Shown: positions 1-8,085, numbered from the stretch's first letter. The stretch: 36,886 nt of DNA from Rhodospirillaceae bacterium (GCA_024638465.1 JAHEKF010000025.1:6771-43656); one strand, 5' to 3'. Program-made: numbers and translations. Notes: a model not told the origin generated them from the letters alone.

Positions 1-121
1 GACTTGTTCAAGGCAGGGTTCTGCAAAATTTCCAGGCCTCTGGGCCCGGCTTGTTTCTCTGTCACGAGGTAGATACTCCGTCGTCCCGACTGTAAGAAAC
101 TTACGCGCAAGTGCCAACGCG

Positions 122-355
122 ATGCCAGCGACATATTCACGCATCTCCTGTCGCCCTGGCAGTCAACTGATAGCGGCGCCAGTAGCGAAAGGCCGCAAGC
201 TTGCGGGCGTTGCCGCGCCGGTCGTATGCTTGGCAGTCGTCAGCATGGCCTATCGAATAAACAAAAACGAGTCGCGCGAATTTTCGTCGCAAGTGAATAA
301 TTCTCGCGAGGAAATACCAGCTAGTTCGATGGCAACCACTCCGGCTTCCGAATGA
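122..355 (+). CDS. Small hypothetical protein (77 aa), possibly coupled to the DUF456 gene
   Basis: I do not recognise this reading frame. It has one hydrophobic stretch at about residues 27-45, followed by a polar, Ser/Glu-rich tail, so it could be a small single-pass membrane protein. Its stop overlaps the start of the DUF456 gene in an ATGA arrangement. The DUF456 gene has no visible Shine-Dalgarno site of its own, and translation re-initiating from an upstream frame would explain that. This is the only argument that the frame is real. No good ribosome site precedes its own ATG, and the composition is not clearly protein-like, so it may be spurious. Confidence 0.3.
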   Translation: MPATYSRISCRPGSQLIAAPVAKGRKLAGVAAPVVCLAVVSMAYRINKNESREFSSQVNNSREEIPASSMATTPASE

Positions 356-831
356 CGGAGCTGCTTTGGGCGGCGGCGTTTCTTTGCGTCGTGTTGGGCA
401 TCGCCGGACTCATATTACCCGCGTTGCCGGGCCCCCTGTTGATCTTCGCGGGTCTTGTCGCGGCGGCCTGGGCCGAAGACTTCGCTTACGTCGGCACAAA
501 TACGCTACTCGTTCTCGCGATACTGGCTGCGCTCGCCTTACTCCTCGATTTTTTGGCTGGCGCGCTTGGCGCCCGGCGGTATGGCGCATCCGCTCGCGCC
601 GCCACGGGTGCGCTCCTCGGAGCACTGGTGGGCATTTTTTTCGGCCTGCCCGGGCTCGTGCTCGGCCCCTTTTTCGGCGCCGTTGTCGGTCAACTCCTCA
701 CGGCGCCTGAACTGAGCCCGGCAGTGCGTGCCGGCTGGGGTGCCTGGATCGGGGTGCTGCTCGGTACTGCGGCGAAAGTCGCGCTCGCTGCGATCATGAT
801 CGGGTTATTCGTCTTTATCCGGTTCTTCTGA
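352..831 (+). CDS. DUF456 family integral membrane protein
   Basis: This 159-residue protein is almost entirely hydrophobic. A proline-rich turn (LPALPGPLLI, about residues 23-32) follows the first helix, and small-residue helices rich in Gly/Ala follow (GALLGALVGIFFGLPG). That pattern is typical of the DUF456 family (PF04306), whose function is unknown. I count about four to five membrane segments. The start overlaps the stop of a small upstream frame by ATGA. The next gene lies 124 bp downstream on the same strand and is probably transcribed separately. Family assignment rests on motif recognition; a general small transporter-like membrane protein is the alternative. Confidence 0.8.
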   Translation: MTELLWAAAFLCVVLGIAGLILPALPGPLLIFAGLVAAAWAEDFAYVGTNTLLVLAILAALALLLDFLAGALGARRYGASARAATGALLGALVGIFFGLPGLVLGPFFGAVVGQLLTAPELSPAVRAGWGAWIGVLLGTAAKVALAAIMIGLFVFIRFF

Positions 832-915
832 CTACACGAACGCCGCTCAACTCGGTATCCTAGTGTCCTCATTCATATTTTTCGCGCGAGATGGATAGTC
901 CAGCCTGGGGTATGA

Positions 916-927
916 CAGTCCGGACTG
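916..927. promoter_or_regulatory. Perfect 12-bp palindrome upstream of the secreted zincin gene
   Basis: The sequence CAGTCCGGACTG is a perfect inverted repeat and ends 28 bases before the ATG at 956. Its position between a possible promoter and the start would suit an operator, but no matching second site or regulator is visible here. Confidence 0.2.
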
Positions 928-955
928 GCGACATTGATCGCTCGACAACAGGATC

Positions 956-1501
956 ATGCGAATTCAAGGATTGATTCTCGCTCTGATTGCCTCAGGAACA
1001 GTGTCCTCGCAGACGCTGTCGGCGAACGATCTGCTCGAAGCCCTTCTGACTGCTGACAGTATCGAGTCGATCGCAGCGAGCGGAATATTCGACTCGATCG
1101 ACCCTGCAGCTTACGGCTTTCTCGCCCCCCTTCTCGCCGGCTGGATCTCCAGCGTACGTGATGAATCGGTGCAACGAGGAGTTGAGAATATACCCAACGA
1201 TGTTCGCGACGTTCTCGTTGGTTACGTACCCCAGGATATACTCGATTCCGTACGATGGCGCGTAGACGCCCGGGTGTTTTCGATCGGGCAAGTACAAGCG
1301 GCTACGTTCGATCATGTTGTCCTGTTCGCGAGCACTGATGCCGCGAACGACGTGAAAGTATGGGTGCACGAGCTGTATCACGTCATGCAATACCGGGAAT
1401 GGGGCGTTGAAGCGTTTTCGTTGCGCTATATCGAAAATCGCGCGGAAATCGAGAACGATGCCTGGGACTATCTCTGGGATTGGACGAAAGCGGGCGATTG
1501 A
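956..1501 (+). CDS. Secreted DUF4157-like putative zinc metallopeptidase
   Basis: The N-terminus (residues 1-19) looks like a Sec signal peptide ending near VSSQT, so the protein is probably exported. Near the C-terminus is HELYH (His138, Glu139, His142), a perfect HExxH zincin motif, followed by VMQYREWGVEAF and an acidic helix with Glu164/Glu166 that could give the third zinc ligand. The HExxHxxQYxxWG pattern resembles DUF4157, a domain found in many secreted or effector-like proteins; standalone versions have no known function. At 181 residues it has room for little besides this domain. The 100-odd residues before it are helical and unrecognised. It stands alone between DUF456 and the RimK-like gene. 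Enzymatic activity is inferred from the motif only. Confidence 0.6.
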   Translation: MRIQGLILALIASGTVSSQTLSANDLLEALLTADSIESIAASGIFDSIDPAAYGFLAPLLAGWISSVRDESVQRGVENIPNDVRDVLVGYVPQDILDSVRWRVDARVFSIGQVQAATFDHVVLFASTDAANDVKVWVHELYHVMQYREWGVEAFSLRYIENRAEIENDAWDYLWDWTKAGD

Positions 1502-1570
1502 ACACCTCCCCGATCGACTCCAATCGGTCCGATATTTCATCGAGAATACCGCGCTAATACCGCCGGAGCA

Positions 1571-1593
1571 CCGATCGTAGCCGTCGCGATCGG
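1571..1593. repeat. Hairpin between the zincin gene and the RimK-like gene
   Basis: CCGATCG (1571-1577) pairs perfectly with CGATCGG (1587-1593) across a 9-base loop. Related CCGAT/ATCGG copies occur at 1509-1533, so alternative pairings exist. There is no T-run, so it is not a clear intrinsic terminator; it may be a leader structure of the downstream gene. Confidence 0.25.
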
Positions 1594-1650
1594 AAATTCG
1601 CGTATATTCAGTTCCAGCGGCGAACAAAAATCATAATAGCGAGAAATAAA

Positions 1651-2841
1651 ATGAAATTAGCTATCCTGTCACGCGGCCCTAATTCTTACAGTACCCGCCG
1701 CCTTAAAGAAGCTGCCTTGAAACGCGGGTACAACACGAAAGTGCTGAATACACTGAAGTTTGCAATCGACCTCGACAGAGGCTCTCCGGATCTCTATTAC
1801 AGACAGAAACAGCTTAGCCACTACGACGCGGTGCTACCGCGTATCGGCGCCTCAATCACCTATTACGGTACTGCGGTAGTAAGGCAATTCGAAGAAATGG
1901 ATGTGTTCTGCGCGAATACGTCAAACGGCATCACCAATTCCCGAGACAAATTACGCAGTCTGCAGATTCTGAGCCGGCATCACCTGGGCATCCCGCGAAC
2001 AACGTTCGTAAGTGACAAAAAAGATGTCCTTCCCGCGATCGAGCGAGTTGGCGGTGCTCCGGTCGTAATCAAGCTCATCGAAGGAACGCAAGGTATCGGC
2101 GTACTGCTGGCGGAAACGATCAAATCCGCCGAGGCAATTATCGAACTACTGCAAAGCCAGAAACAGGACGTACTGATCCAGAAGTTCGTCGCAGAAAGCA
2201 AGGGAAAAGATATACGCGCGTTCGTCGTCGGCGATAGAGTTGTGGCGGCGATGAGAAGAGTGGCACAAGGCCAGGAGTTTCGTAGCAACGTTCATCGCGG
2301 AGGCGTCGCTGAGCCCGTCGAGTTGAGCGCCGAGTACCAGGAGACCGCTGTAAAGGCTGCACAAATTCTGGGTCTGCGCGTCGCGGGCGTCGATATGCTC
2401 GAGAGCACTACGGGGCCTCAGATCATGGAAGTTAATTCCTCTCCGGGTCTCGAGGGTATCGAAACCTGCACTGGACTCGATATCGCCGGCGCCGTAGTCG
2501 AATACATAGCGGCAAGAGTCGATTTCCCGGAAATCGATATACGGCAGCGCCTGACCGTAAGCAGAGGTTACGGCGTCAGCGAGATTCTCGTTCGAGAAGG
2601 ATCCGGCTATGACGGCAAGACAATTTCGGAAACCGATCTAAGGAACAAGGACGTCAACGTTCTGACGCTTTATCGCGGCCGCACCGTTATTCCGAACCCG
2701 CGATCCGATCGAGAGCTGATCGCGAACGATCGATTGCTCTGTTTTGGCAAGCTGGACGCGATGCGAGGGCTATTGCCGCCGAAAGCGCAGCGACGCCGCC
2801 AACCACGCGTGCGAAATCTCGAATCAGACACGACGAAATAA
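1651..2841 (+). CDS. rimK: RimK-type ATP-grasp glutamate ligase with C-terminal RCK_C (TrkA-C) domain
   Basis: Residues 1-300 match RimK closely: MKLAILSRGPNSYSTRRL at the N-terminus, an ATP-grasp core with VIKLIEGTQGIGV near residue 140, and the metal-binding MEVNSSPGLEGIE near residue 260. E. coli RimK adds glutamates to ribosomal protein S6 and is about 300 residues long. Here the chain continues to 396. Residues about 305-375 (VSEILVREGSGYDGKTISE, LRNKDVNVLTLYRG, VIPNPRSDREL, LLCFG) have the pattern of an RCK_C domain, a small-ligand sensor normally attached to potassium transport proteins. A basic tail follows. The substrate may be S6 or another acceptor. An MscS channel gene lies 143 bp downstream. 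The ligase call is firm; the RCK_C call is by motif and the regulatory role is inference. Confidence 0.88.
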   Translation: MKLAILSRGPNSYSTRRLKEAALKRGYNTKVLNTLKFAIDLDRGSPDLYYRQKQLSHYDAVLPRIGASITYYGTAVVRQFEEMDVFCANTSNGITNSRDKLRSLQILSRHHLGIPRTTFVSDKKDVLPAIERVGGAPVVIKLIEGTQGIGVLLAETIKSAEAIIELLQSQKQDVLIQKFVAESKGKDIRAFVVGDRVVAAMRRVAQGQEFRSNVHRGGVAEPVELSAEYQETAVKAAQILGLRVAGVDMLESTTGPQIMEVNSSPGLEGIETCTGLDIAGAVVEYIAARVDFPEIDIRQRLTVSRGYGVSEILVREGSGYDGKTISETDLRNKDVNVLTLYRGRTVIPNPRSDRELIANDRLLCFGKLDAMRGLLPPKAQRRRQPRVRNLESDTTK

Positions 2842-2984
2842 CCGGGAGTGGTGCGCTCCGGAGATCGCCCGTTTAGTTTAGCTTCGGATGTCTCGTTTCG
2901 CGTTCATTCTCGACACAATCAGAAGCGAACCAGTATTGCCGCCGGATCGTGCGCGACGCATAGAACAATGAAGGAGCCCGACAG

Positions 2985-4049
2985 ATGGGTCTGATCGAAC
3001 TAACTCTGGACGCGGCCCTTCAGTTCATACCGACGCTGACGGCGCTCGCCCTGTCGATTGCGGGGCTCGCCGCGTTGAACTGGGTCCTGAGACGCCGCTG
3101 GAAGGACGACCCGGACGCCCAGTTCCGCTTTCAGCTGATCATGCTGGCGCTGACGCTCGCGGGCGTTCTCGCGGTCGTCATGACTTTGCCGGTGACGGAT
3201 ACGCTCCGTGGGCAGCTCCTGAGTCTGATCGGCATCCTTCTCAGCGCGGCAATCGCGCTCTCTTCGACGACGTTTATCGGCAATATCATGGCCGGAATCA
3301 TGCTGAAACTCGTCCGTAGTGCACGTCCTGGAGATTTCATCACGGTAGAACACCTGACCGGCCGAATCGCGGAGATGGATTTATTGCACACGCAGATTCA
3401 GACCGAATTCCGGGATCTCGTCACCGTACCGAACCTCTACATGGTTACGAACCCGATGCAGGTGTTGCGAGCATCCGGAACGATAATTTCGGCAGAAGTA
3501 TCGCTCGGATACGATGTCGCGCACAGCGACGCGCAGCAGCTGCTTTGCCGCGCAACCGAAAGAGCGGAGCTACGCGACGGATTCGCACACGTCAGAGAAC
3601 TCGGTGATTTCTCGGTAACTTATCGGGCGGCTGGCCTTCTCGAAGACGTCACCAGTTTGATTTCAGCGCGCTCGCGACTCCGGGAAGCTGTTCTCGATGA
3701 ACTCCACGACGCAGGTATCGAAATCGTTTCACCAAACTTCATGAACACTCGTTCCATAGCGGATAACGAGCGAATCTTGCCGAAGCCTGTATTGAAGGGA
3801 TCTCAAGGCGAGGAAGAACCGGAGGTTCAGGCAGAGGACATCGCGTTCGACGTAGCAAAAGAAGCGGCATCCACCGAGGAGATTCGAAAATCCATCGAGA
3901 GCGCTGAAGCGGAATTGGCCGAGATACCCGAGGACTCGCGCGACAGCGAAGATGCGAAAGTTGCCCGGCTGGAAACTAAGATAGAGAAATTGAAGGGGCG
4001 GCTGGCAAAGGCGGAAGAGGAAAGAGCTGCGGCCAAACTTGAAGAATAA
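2985..4049 (+). CDS. MscS-family mechanosensitive channel with acidic coiled-coil tail
   Basis: Three membrane segments (about residues 10-33, 47-67 and 75-105) precede an MscS beta domain. The third contains the pore-lining stretch and continues into KLVRSARPGDFITVEHLTGRI, the usual MscS junction. FRDLVTVPN is the conserved beta-domain strand. MscS channels open under membrane tension to release solutes on hypo-osmotic shock. After the normal C-terminal domain (to about residue 265) there is an extra tail of about 85 residues rich in Glu, Lys and Ala with heptad character, probably a coiled coil. A good AAGGAG site (2971-2976) lies 8 bases before the ATG. The gene is convergent with the MgtE gene. 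It is the first of four MscS-type genes in 10 kb. Confidence 0.85.
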   Translation: MGLIELTLDAALQFIPTLTALALSIAGLAALNWVLRRRWKDDPDAQFRFQLIMLALTLAGVLAVVMTLPVTDTLRGQLLSLIGILLSAAIALSSTTFIGNIMAGIMLKLVRSARPGDFITVEHLTGRIAEMDLLHTQIQTEFRDLVTVPNLYMVTNPMQVLRASGTIISAEVSLGYDVAHSDAQQLLCRATERAELRDGFAHVRELGDFSVTYRAAGLLEDVTSLISARSRLREAVLDELHDAGIEIVSPNFMNTRSIADNERILPKPVLKGSQGEEEPEVQAEDIAFDVAKEAASTEEIRKSIESAEAELAEIPEDSRDSEDAKVARLETKIEKLKGRLAKAEEERAAAKLEE

Positions 4050-4114
4050 TTCACCCACGTCCGTGCAGCGCCAACAACTATCCAGCCAAATCAACCGCAA
4101 CGCGACACGCTAGC

Positions 4115-5431
4115 TCAGAGCAACCCGGAAAGCAGCGTTGCGATGCCGAGAAACGACATGAATCCCGCGACATCCGTTACTGTCGTCAGCAGGATAGATG
4201 ACGACTGCGCCGGGTCTTGCCCTGCGCGAGTGAGTGCGATCGGGATCAGCGCTCCGGCGATTCCGGCGGCTACCATGGAGAACACCATGGATACGCAGAT
4301 AATCATCGCCAGGCCCGGATTTCCGCTCCAGATCAGCACGCCGATTGCGGTCGTGATCGCGATCGCGATTCCATTCATGACGCCAATATTGATCTCTTTG
4401 AGCATGACACGGAACCAATGCCTGGCCGTTATCTCTCGCAGTGCCAGTCCTCTCATGGTTACCGCCAGAGCCTGTGCGCCGGCATTGCCCGACTGACCTG
4501 CGACGACAGGCAGGAGAACGGCGAGGGCCGTAAATCTTGCGATCGTGCCTTCGAATAGCGCCACGACGGATGCCGCTAAGAACGCCGTTAGAAGATTGAT
4601 CTCCATCCAGGGCAGTCGCTTTCTAACCCCGAGCCATGGGCTGGACAGCGCTCTTTCCTCTTTGCCGACACCAACCATCTTCTGTATGTCAACCGAAGTC
4701 GTCTCTCTCAAAGTTTGCAACAGTGCGGCGTAACGAATGACGCCGATCACGCGACCGTTGACATCGACGACGGGAAGCACGTCCAAATTCAGGTCCTTTA
4801 GCTGTTCCGCTACATGTTCGCGTGAGTCGAATGGCGAGATGGTCGCTCTCGGCGGTCGCGCGATAGCGGAGAGACGCTGATCCGGTTCGGCCATCGCGAG
4901 GTCCTGAATATCTACGGATCCCGTGAGTACTCTTTCATGATCCGTTAACAGCAATTGCCTGACGTTCCTGGGCTTTAGCTCTCGGAGTCTATCGAGCGTG
5001 ACCGCGACCGTGTCATCCGAACGAAACGTGCTGATTCTGGAGTCCATGACACGACCGGCCGTGCCGGGTGGATAACTCATCAGGTTCTCGAGCTCTTTCG
5101 CGATCTCCGGTTGAAGAAGCGTCAGCAGTCGCTCGCGTTGGCTACTCTGCATGTGCAAGAGTGCGGCGGCCGATAACGATGGTTCCAGCGCTTCCAGCAG
5201 CTCTCGTGCGCGAATGTCGTCAAACAAAGCAAGCAGCTCGTCTGCACGAGCAGGCGAAATATATGGCCAGACTGCAGTTACGGCTGCCAGATCCTGCGAA
5301 TCCAGAAGCGCCGCGGCATCGGATTTCGGGAGCTCATCGAGAACATTTGCGGCATCCCTTGGATAGTTCAGCAGGAACGTGCGGTTGAGGGTTCGAATTC
5401 CACTGTCGAGTTCGCCGGTCGGAGTCGTCAT
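4115..5431 (-). CDS. mgtE: MgtE-type magnesium channel/transporter
   Basis: The 438 residues fit the family in order: a superhelical MgtE-N domain (about 15-125), two CBS motifs (about 125-245, beginning TAGRVMDS), a plug helix, and a five-helix membrane domain (about 275-438). The family signatures are intact: PVVAGQSGNAGAQ (308-320) and DPAQSSSILLTTVTD (406-420), the last Asp corresponding to the pore Asp of Thermus MgtE. MgtE admits Mg2+ at the inner membrane and is gated shut by cytosolic Mg2+ through the N and CBS domains. The ATG lies only 2 bases after the stop of an upstream gene encoding a second MgtE-N/CBS protein, so the two are surely co-transcribed and probably work together. Confidence 0.93.
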   Translation of the reverse strand: MTTPTGELDSGIRTLNRTFLLNYPRDAANVLDELPKSDAAALLDSQDLAAVTAVWPYISPARADELLALFDDIRARELLEALEPSLSAAALLHMQSSQRERLLTLLQPEIAKELENLMSYPPGTAGRVMDSRISTFRSDDTVAVTLDRLRELKPRNVRQLLLTDHERVLTGSVDIQDLAMAEPDQRLSAIARPPRATISPFDSREHVAEQLKDLNLDVLPVVDVNGRVIGVIRYAALLQTLRETTSVDIQKMVGVGKEERALSSPWLGVRKRLPWMEINLLTAFLAASVVALFEGTIARFTALAVLLPVVAGQSGNAGAQALAVTMRGLALREITARHWFRVMLKEINIGVMNGIAIAITTAIGVLIWSGNPGLAMIICVSMVFSMVAAGIAGALIPIALTRAGQDPAQSSSILLTTVTDVAGFMSFLGIATLLSGLL

Positions 5432-5433
5432 CG

Positions 5434-6267
5434 CTACCTCACTTCTCGCGTGGAGCGAATCAAGTCATTCAGGCTCTTCCACGCCTCGTCCAGTCCCAAC
5501 ATGAATAACTCCATCAGTTCATTAGCGTCGCCGGCACCCGATACTTCTTCGGTGCGCACGTTTACGGTGTTCCTCAAACCTCGCCGCAGAGCGGAGTGGG
5601 TCAGAATTCCAACGAACTCTCCCTGCCGATTGACAACCGGCGCGTCGGACTCGATATCCCAAATATCTCGCGAGTGAGCCTGGGCAATGGATTCCCTGGC
5701 CCACAGAACGTCAGATCGTTCGACGAGCGGCGCCAGTGGACCGCCCGCTTCGTCCTTCAACAGTGCCGAATGACGTACGGCACCTCGAACCCGACGATTT
5801 CTGTCGACGACGTAAACACGCGGAAAAACGTCGTATTCATGTCCGATCCAGGCAAGCGCGTCACTGACGCTGCAGTCTTCCGGCAACGTTAATACCTGCG
5901 CTTCCATCCAGGCACCTACCGTATTTGCGGGGTAGTGGAGCAGCATACGTAAGGCCGCAAGACGCGCGGGACTCAGGTGGGTCATCACGCTTTCACGCGA
6001 GCTTGCTGAGAAATGCCGCAGCAGGCTCGCGCCTGCCTGAATCGGCATTCGCTCGAGCAATTTGCCGAGAACGGGAGCCGGGAGATGCGCGACGCACCGC
6101 GCCGAGGAAGTGGGAAGCATGTGATGCAGAGCGGTGCCCGCGATTTCGGTCGGAACAGCAGCGAGAATCTCGCCCGCATCCTCAGGCGGCATCGACTCCA
6201 ATATTTTCGATGCCACTTCCGGATGAGCTTCGAGAAATACGCTGGCTAGACGCACGTCGGCGTTCAC
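5434..6267 (-). CDS. Soluble MgtE-N/CBS protein, putative MgtE regulatory partner
   Basis: The protein has an MgtE-N-like superhelix at about residues 1-110, with repeated EILAAVP/LGKLLERMP/SLLRHFS helices. A CBS pair follows (about 115-235), starting LLHYPANTVGAWMEAQVLTL, where MgtE proteins have the equivalent YPxxTAGxxM. It then ends at residue 277 with a charged helical tail and has no membrane domain. It resembles the cytosolic half of MgtE without the channel. The start is GTG, overlapping the stop of the upstream CmpX-like channel gene as GTGA, with GGAG 8 bases before it. The complete mgtE follows 2 bases downstream. I infer a soluble subunit or sensor that modulates MgtE or the upstream channel. 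A decayed duplicate is less likely because the frame is intact and well conserved. Confidence 0.75.
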   Translation of the reverse strand: MNADVRLASVFLEAHPEVASKILESMPPEDAGEILAAVPTEIAGTALHHMLPTSSARCVAHLPAPVLGKLLERMPIQAGASLLRHFSASSRESVMTHLSPARLAALRMLLHYPANTVGAWMEAQVLTLPEDCSVSDALAWIGHEYDVFPRVYVVDRNRRVRGAVRHSALLKDEAGGPLAPLVERSDVLWARESIAQAHSRDIWDIESDAPVVNRQGEFVGILTHSALRRGLRNTVNVRTEEVSGAGDANELMELFMLGLDEAWKSLNDLIRSTREVR

Positions 6268-7100
6268 GGCTCATCTCCGGAATCGAGCCTGAAGAACATA
6301 CTTTTCGAGAAGAACGCTCCGGGAACAGAAACGTCTCCGTCGTCTGATTCCAGAAAGACACAGCCGTCGGCGATTTGCAGGATTCGCCCTTCCCGCTCAC
6401 CGACCCGGATCTTGTCTCCGACCTGGTAGTACTTCCGAAGATAGCGGGCACCGACGAGATTGGCGAGATGCTCTCGCGTACCCAGCGCCGTCGCCAGCGC
6501 CAGCCCCGCCAAAGAGACCCCTACCGTTACAACAACCAACTGCCCGAGAAAGCTGACGTCCAAACCGAGATGTCCGGCGCCGATGACGATACCGGCAACG
6601 ACGATCGAGATCTGAATGATGCGCCCAACGAGCCCGCTGTTGGCCAGGTCGGCGCCACTCGCCGCAGATTCCACGATCTCTCGAGCCAGCGCGCCCCCGA
6701 TAAAGCCGACCAAGATAATCAGGGCGCCCCCGACGAATACCGGGAGATATTCGAAGAACTGCCGTGTCCAGTCTTCAACCAGCGGGGAGCCCAGGCTCCG
6801 TAGCGCGGCGCCAATAAAGCTCAGCAGGACCGCCCAGAAAACAAGCACAGATGCCGCGTGTACCGTCGCCTTCTTGAGCTTCGCAGCCGCCTCGGTCGAG
6901 CTCGTTCCGGCGCTAAGAAACAGCCAACTCACTCTGCCGACAAGGTTAGCTGTAATTCGCCTCAAAACCTGCGCGAGAATCCAGCCAACCACGATCAGTA
7001 CCAGTGCCAGCAACACACCCGGCATGAACGAGATCAATTCGCCGATTGCCCCCCTGAAAGAGGTCGCGAGCTGCGCTCCCCAAATTCTGATTTGCTCCAT
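6264..7100 (-). CDS. CmpX-like mechanosensitive channel (conserved TM helix repeats)
   Basis: The protein has about five to six membrane helices. Two are of the conserved TM helix type (PF05552; LISFMPGVLLALVLIVVGW and FFEYLPVFVGGALIILVGF), followed by a helix reading SFLGQLVVVTVGVSLAGLA and a short beta domain (YYQVGDKIRVGEREGRI). This arrangement is that of CmpX/MSC-type members of the MscS superfamily. The frame is open further upstream to a TTG, but the ATG at 7100 fits better: GAGG lies about 8 bases before it and the protein then begins MEQIRIWG, as homologues do. It is the first gene of a three-gene minus-strand unit with the MgtE-N/CBS protein (4-base GTGA overlap) and MgtE. Confidence 0.8.
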   Translation of the reverse strand: MEQIRIWGAQLATSFRGAIGELISFMPGVLLALVLIVVGWILAQVLRRITANLVGRVSWLFLSAGTSSTEAAAKLKKATVHAASVLVFWAVLLSFIGAALRSLGSPLVEDWTRQFFEYLPVFVGGALIILVGFIGGALAREIVESAASGADLANSGLVGRIIQISIVVAGIVIGAGHLGLDVSFLGQLVVVTVGVSLAGLALATALGTREHLANLVGARYLRKYYQVGDKIRVGEREGRILQIADGCVFLESDDGDVSVPGAFFSKSMFFRLDSGDEP

Positions 7101-7188
7101 CGCATTCGCCTCGCTGTTCGCGTACTCGATCAATACTGCGCCGGTGACAGGAAATTGGCAACGTGCTTAGTCTTCCTCTCCTTTCTCG

Positions 7189-7218
7189 TTGACCGGACTC
7201 CGCAAGACCGCGTATCGT
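7189..7218 (+). promoter_or_regulatory. Possible sigma70-like promoter for the DUF432-mscS pair
   Basis: TTGACC (7189-7194) and TATCGT (7213-7218) are separated by 18 bases in the divergent gap between the minus-strand channel unit and the plus-strand DUF432 gene. If used, transcription would begin near 7225, which favours the GTG start at 7286 over the ATG at 7220. The -10 element is only a fair match. Confidence 0.3.
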
Positions 7219-7285
7219 CATGCACTACCGCGTGAATTGGCGCTTTTCTTCTAACAACGCTTGCGAGCTCTGTGCTGGGACTATA

Positions 7286-8071
7286 GTGATCTGGTGGAAG
7301 ACGTACGATCTTGGTGTTAACACATGGTCACGATGGAGAATCGGACCGCTGGAGCTATTCGCTCGTGCGATTCGCGGCGAATGGGTGTTCGCGTGGCGCC
7401 GAGACGAGAACTATGTTGCTGAAAATATCGAAGTAGAGCTTGATAGCAGTCGGGAACCCGACAGAGATGAGTACGAGTTCTCGCGCTATACCGTTGCCTT
7501 CGAAAAAGCAGTCCTCAACCTCAGTCCCGTTGTCGCGGACCGACCATTCGTGGTGCGGCCGGAGCTTCCGGTATTTCTTCCACGAGGCGAACGAACTACG
7601 CTATTCGTCACCACGCCTGTATGGGTAAGCGGATCGCAAGCGCATGACACGCCAACCGAGTTATTCGAAACGCCAACGTATCGCGCATCCGATACCTGGT
7701 TCGGGTTGGATACGATCGAAGGGGAGCTCTGCTATGCAACGCGAACGCTTGCGCGTACCGAACGGGAATCGATCACAAGGTACCCGCATCGCGCAATTAC
7801 CGCTCTCGAGATCACGAATGCGGGCGATGATACGCTCGCGATCGACCAGTTACGGGTACCACTTCCCGCGTTGTCGCTGTACCAAACGAAAGATGGTCGC
7901 TTGTGGACCGATACGGTACGTTTGGTCAGAGAAGAAGATGCGACCAGCGCAGCGATGACGGTCGCAGACAACCGGCGCAAATCCGACTCCGAGTGGATTC
8001 GCCTTCGGGACCCGCGAAGCCCGGTGGAAGCAGGCACTATCATCAGCGCATTTAGCCGGTTCCTGAGCTAG
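7286..8071 (+). CDS. DUF432 family protein, MscS-associated
   Basis: This is a soluble, beta-rich protein without a signal peptide. The N-terminal stretch TWSRWRIGPLELFAR followed by GEWVFAWRRDENY is, to my recognition, the DUF432 (PF04254) signature; members of that family often sit beside mscS genes. Its function is unknown. The frame is open from an ATG at 7220, but the first 22 residues of that longer version look non-protein-like (Cys/Asn/Ser-rich, no homologue-like pattern). The GTG at 7286 puts the conserved IWWKTYDLG at the N-terminus, so I prefer it, although neither start has a good ribosome site. The MscS gene begins 14 bases after the stop, and co-transcription is very likely. I infer a cytosolic accessory factor for that channel. 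Confidence 0.7.
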   Translation: MIWWKTYDLGVNTWSRWRIGPLELFARAIRGEWVFAWRRDENYVAENIEVELDSSREPDRDEYEFSRYTVAFEKAVLNLSPVVADRPFVVRPELPVFLPRGERTTLFVTTPVWVSGSQAHDTPTELFETPTYRASDTWFGLDTIEGELCYATRTLARTERESITRYPHRAITALEITNAGDDTLAIDQLRVPLPALSLYQTKDGRLWTDTVRLVREEDATSAAMTVADNRRKSDSEWIRLRDPRSPVEAGTIISAFSRFLS

Positions 8072-8085
8072 AGACGACGACCGGG

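Noticed and set aside
5385..5405. T-loop-like GGTTCGAATTCC suggesting a tRNA
   Set aside because: It lies inside the conserved N-terminal coding region of mgtE and no acceptor stem, anticodon arm or CCA end can be formed around it.
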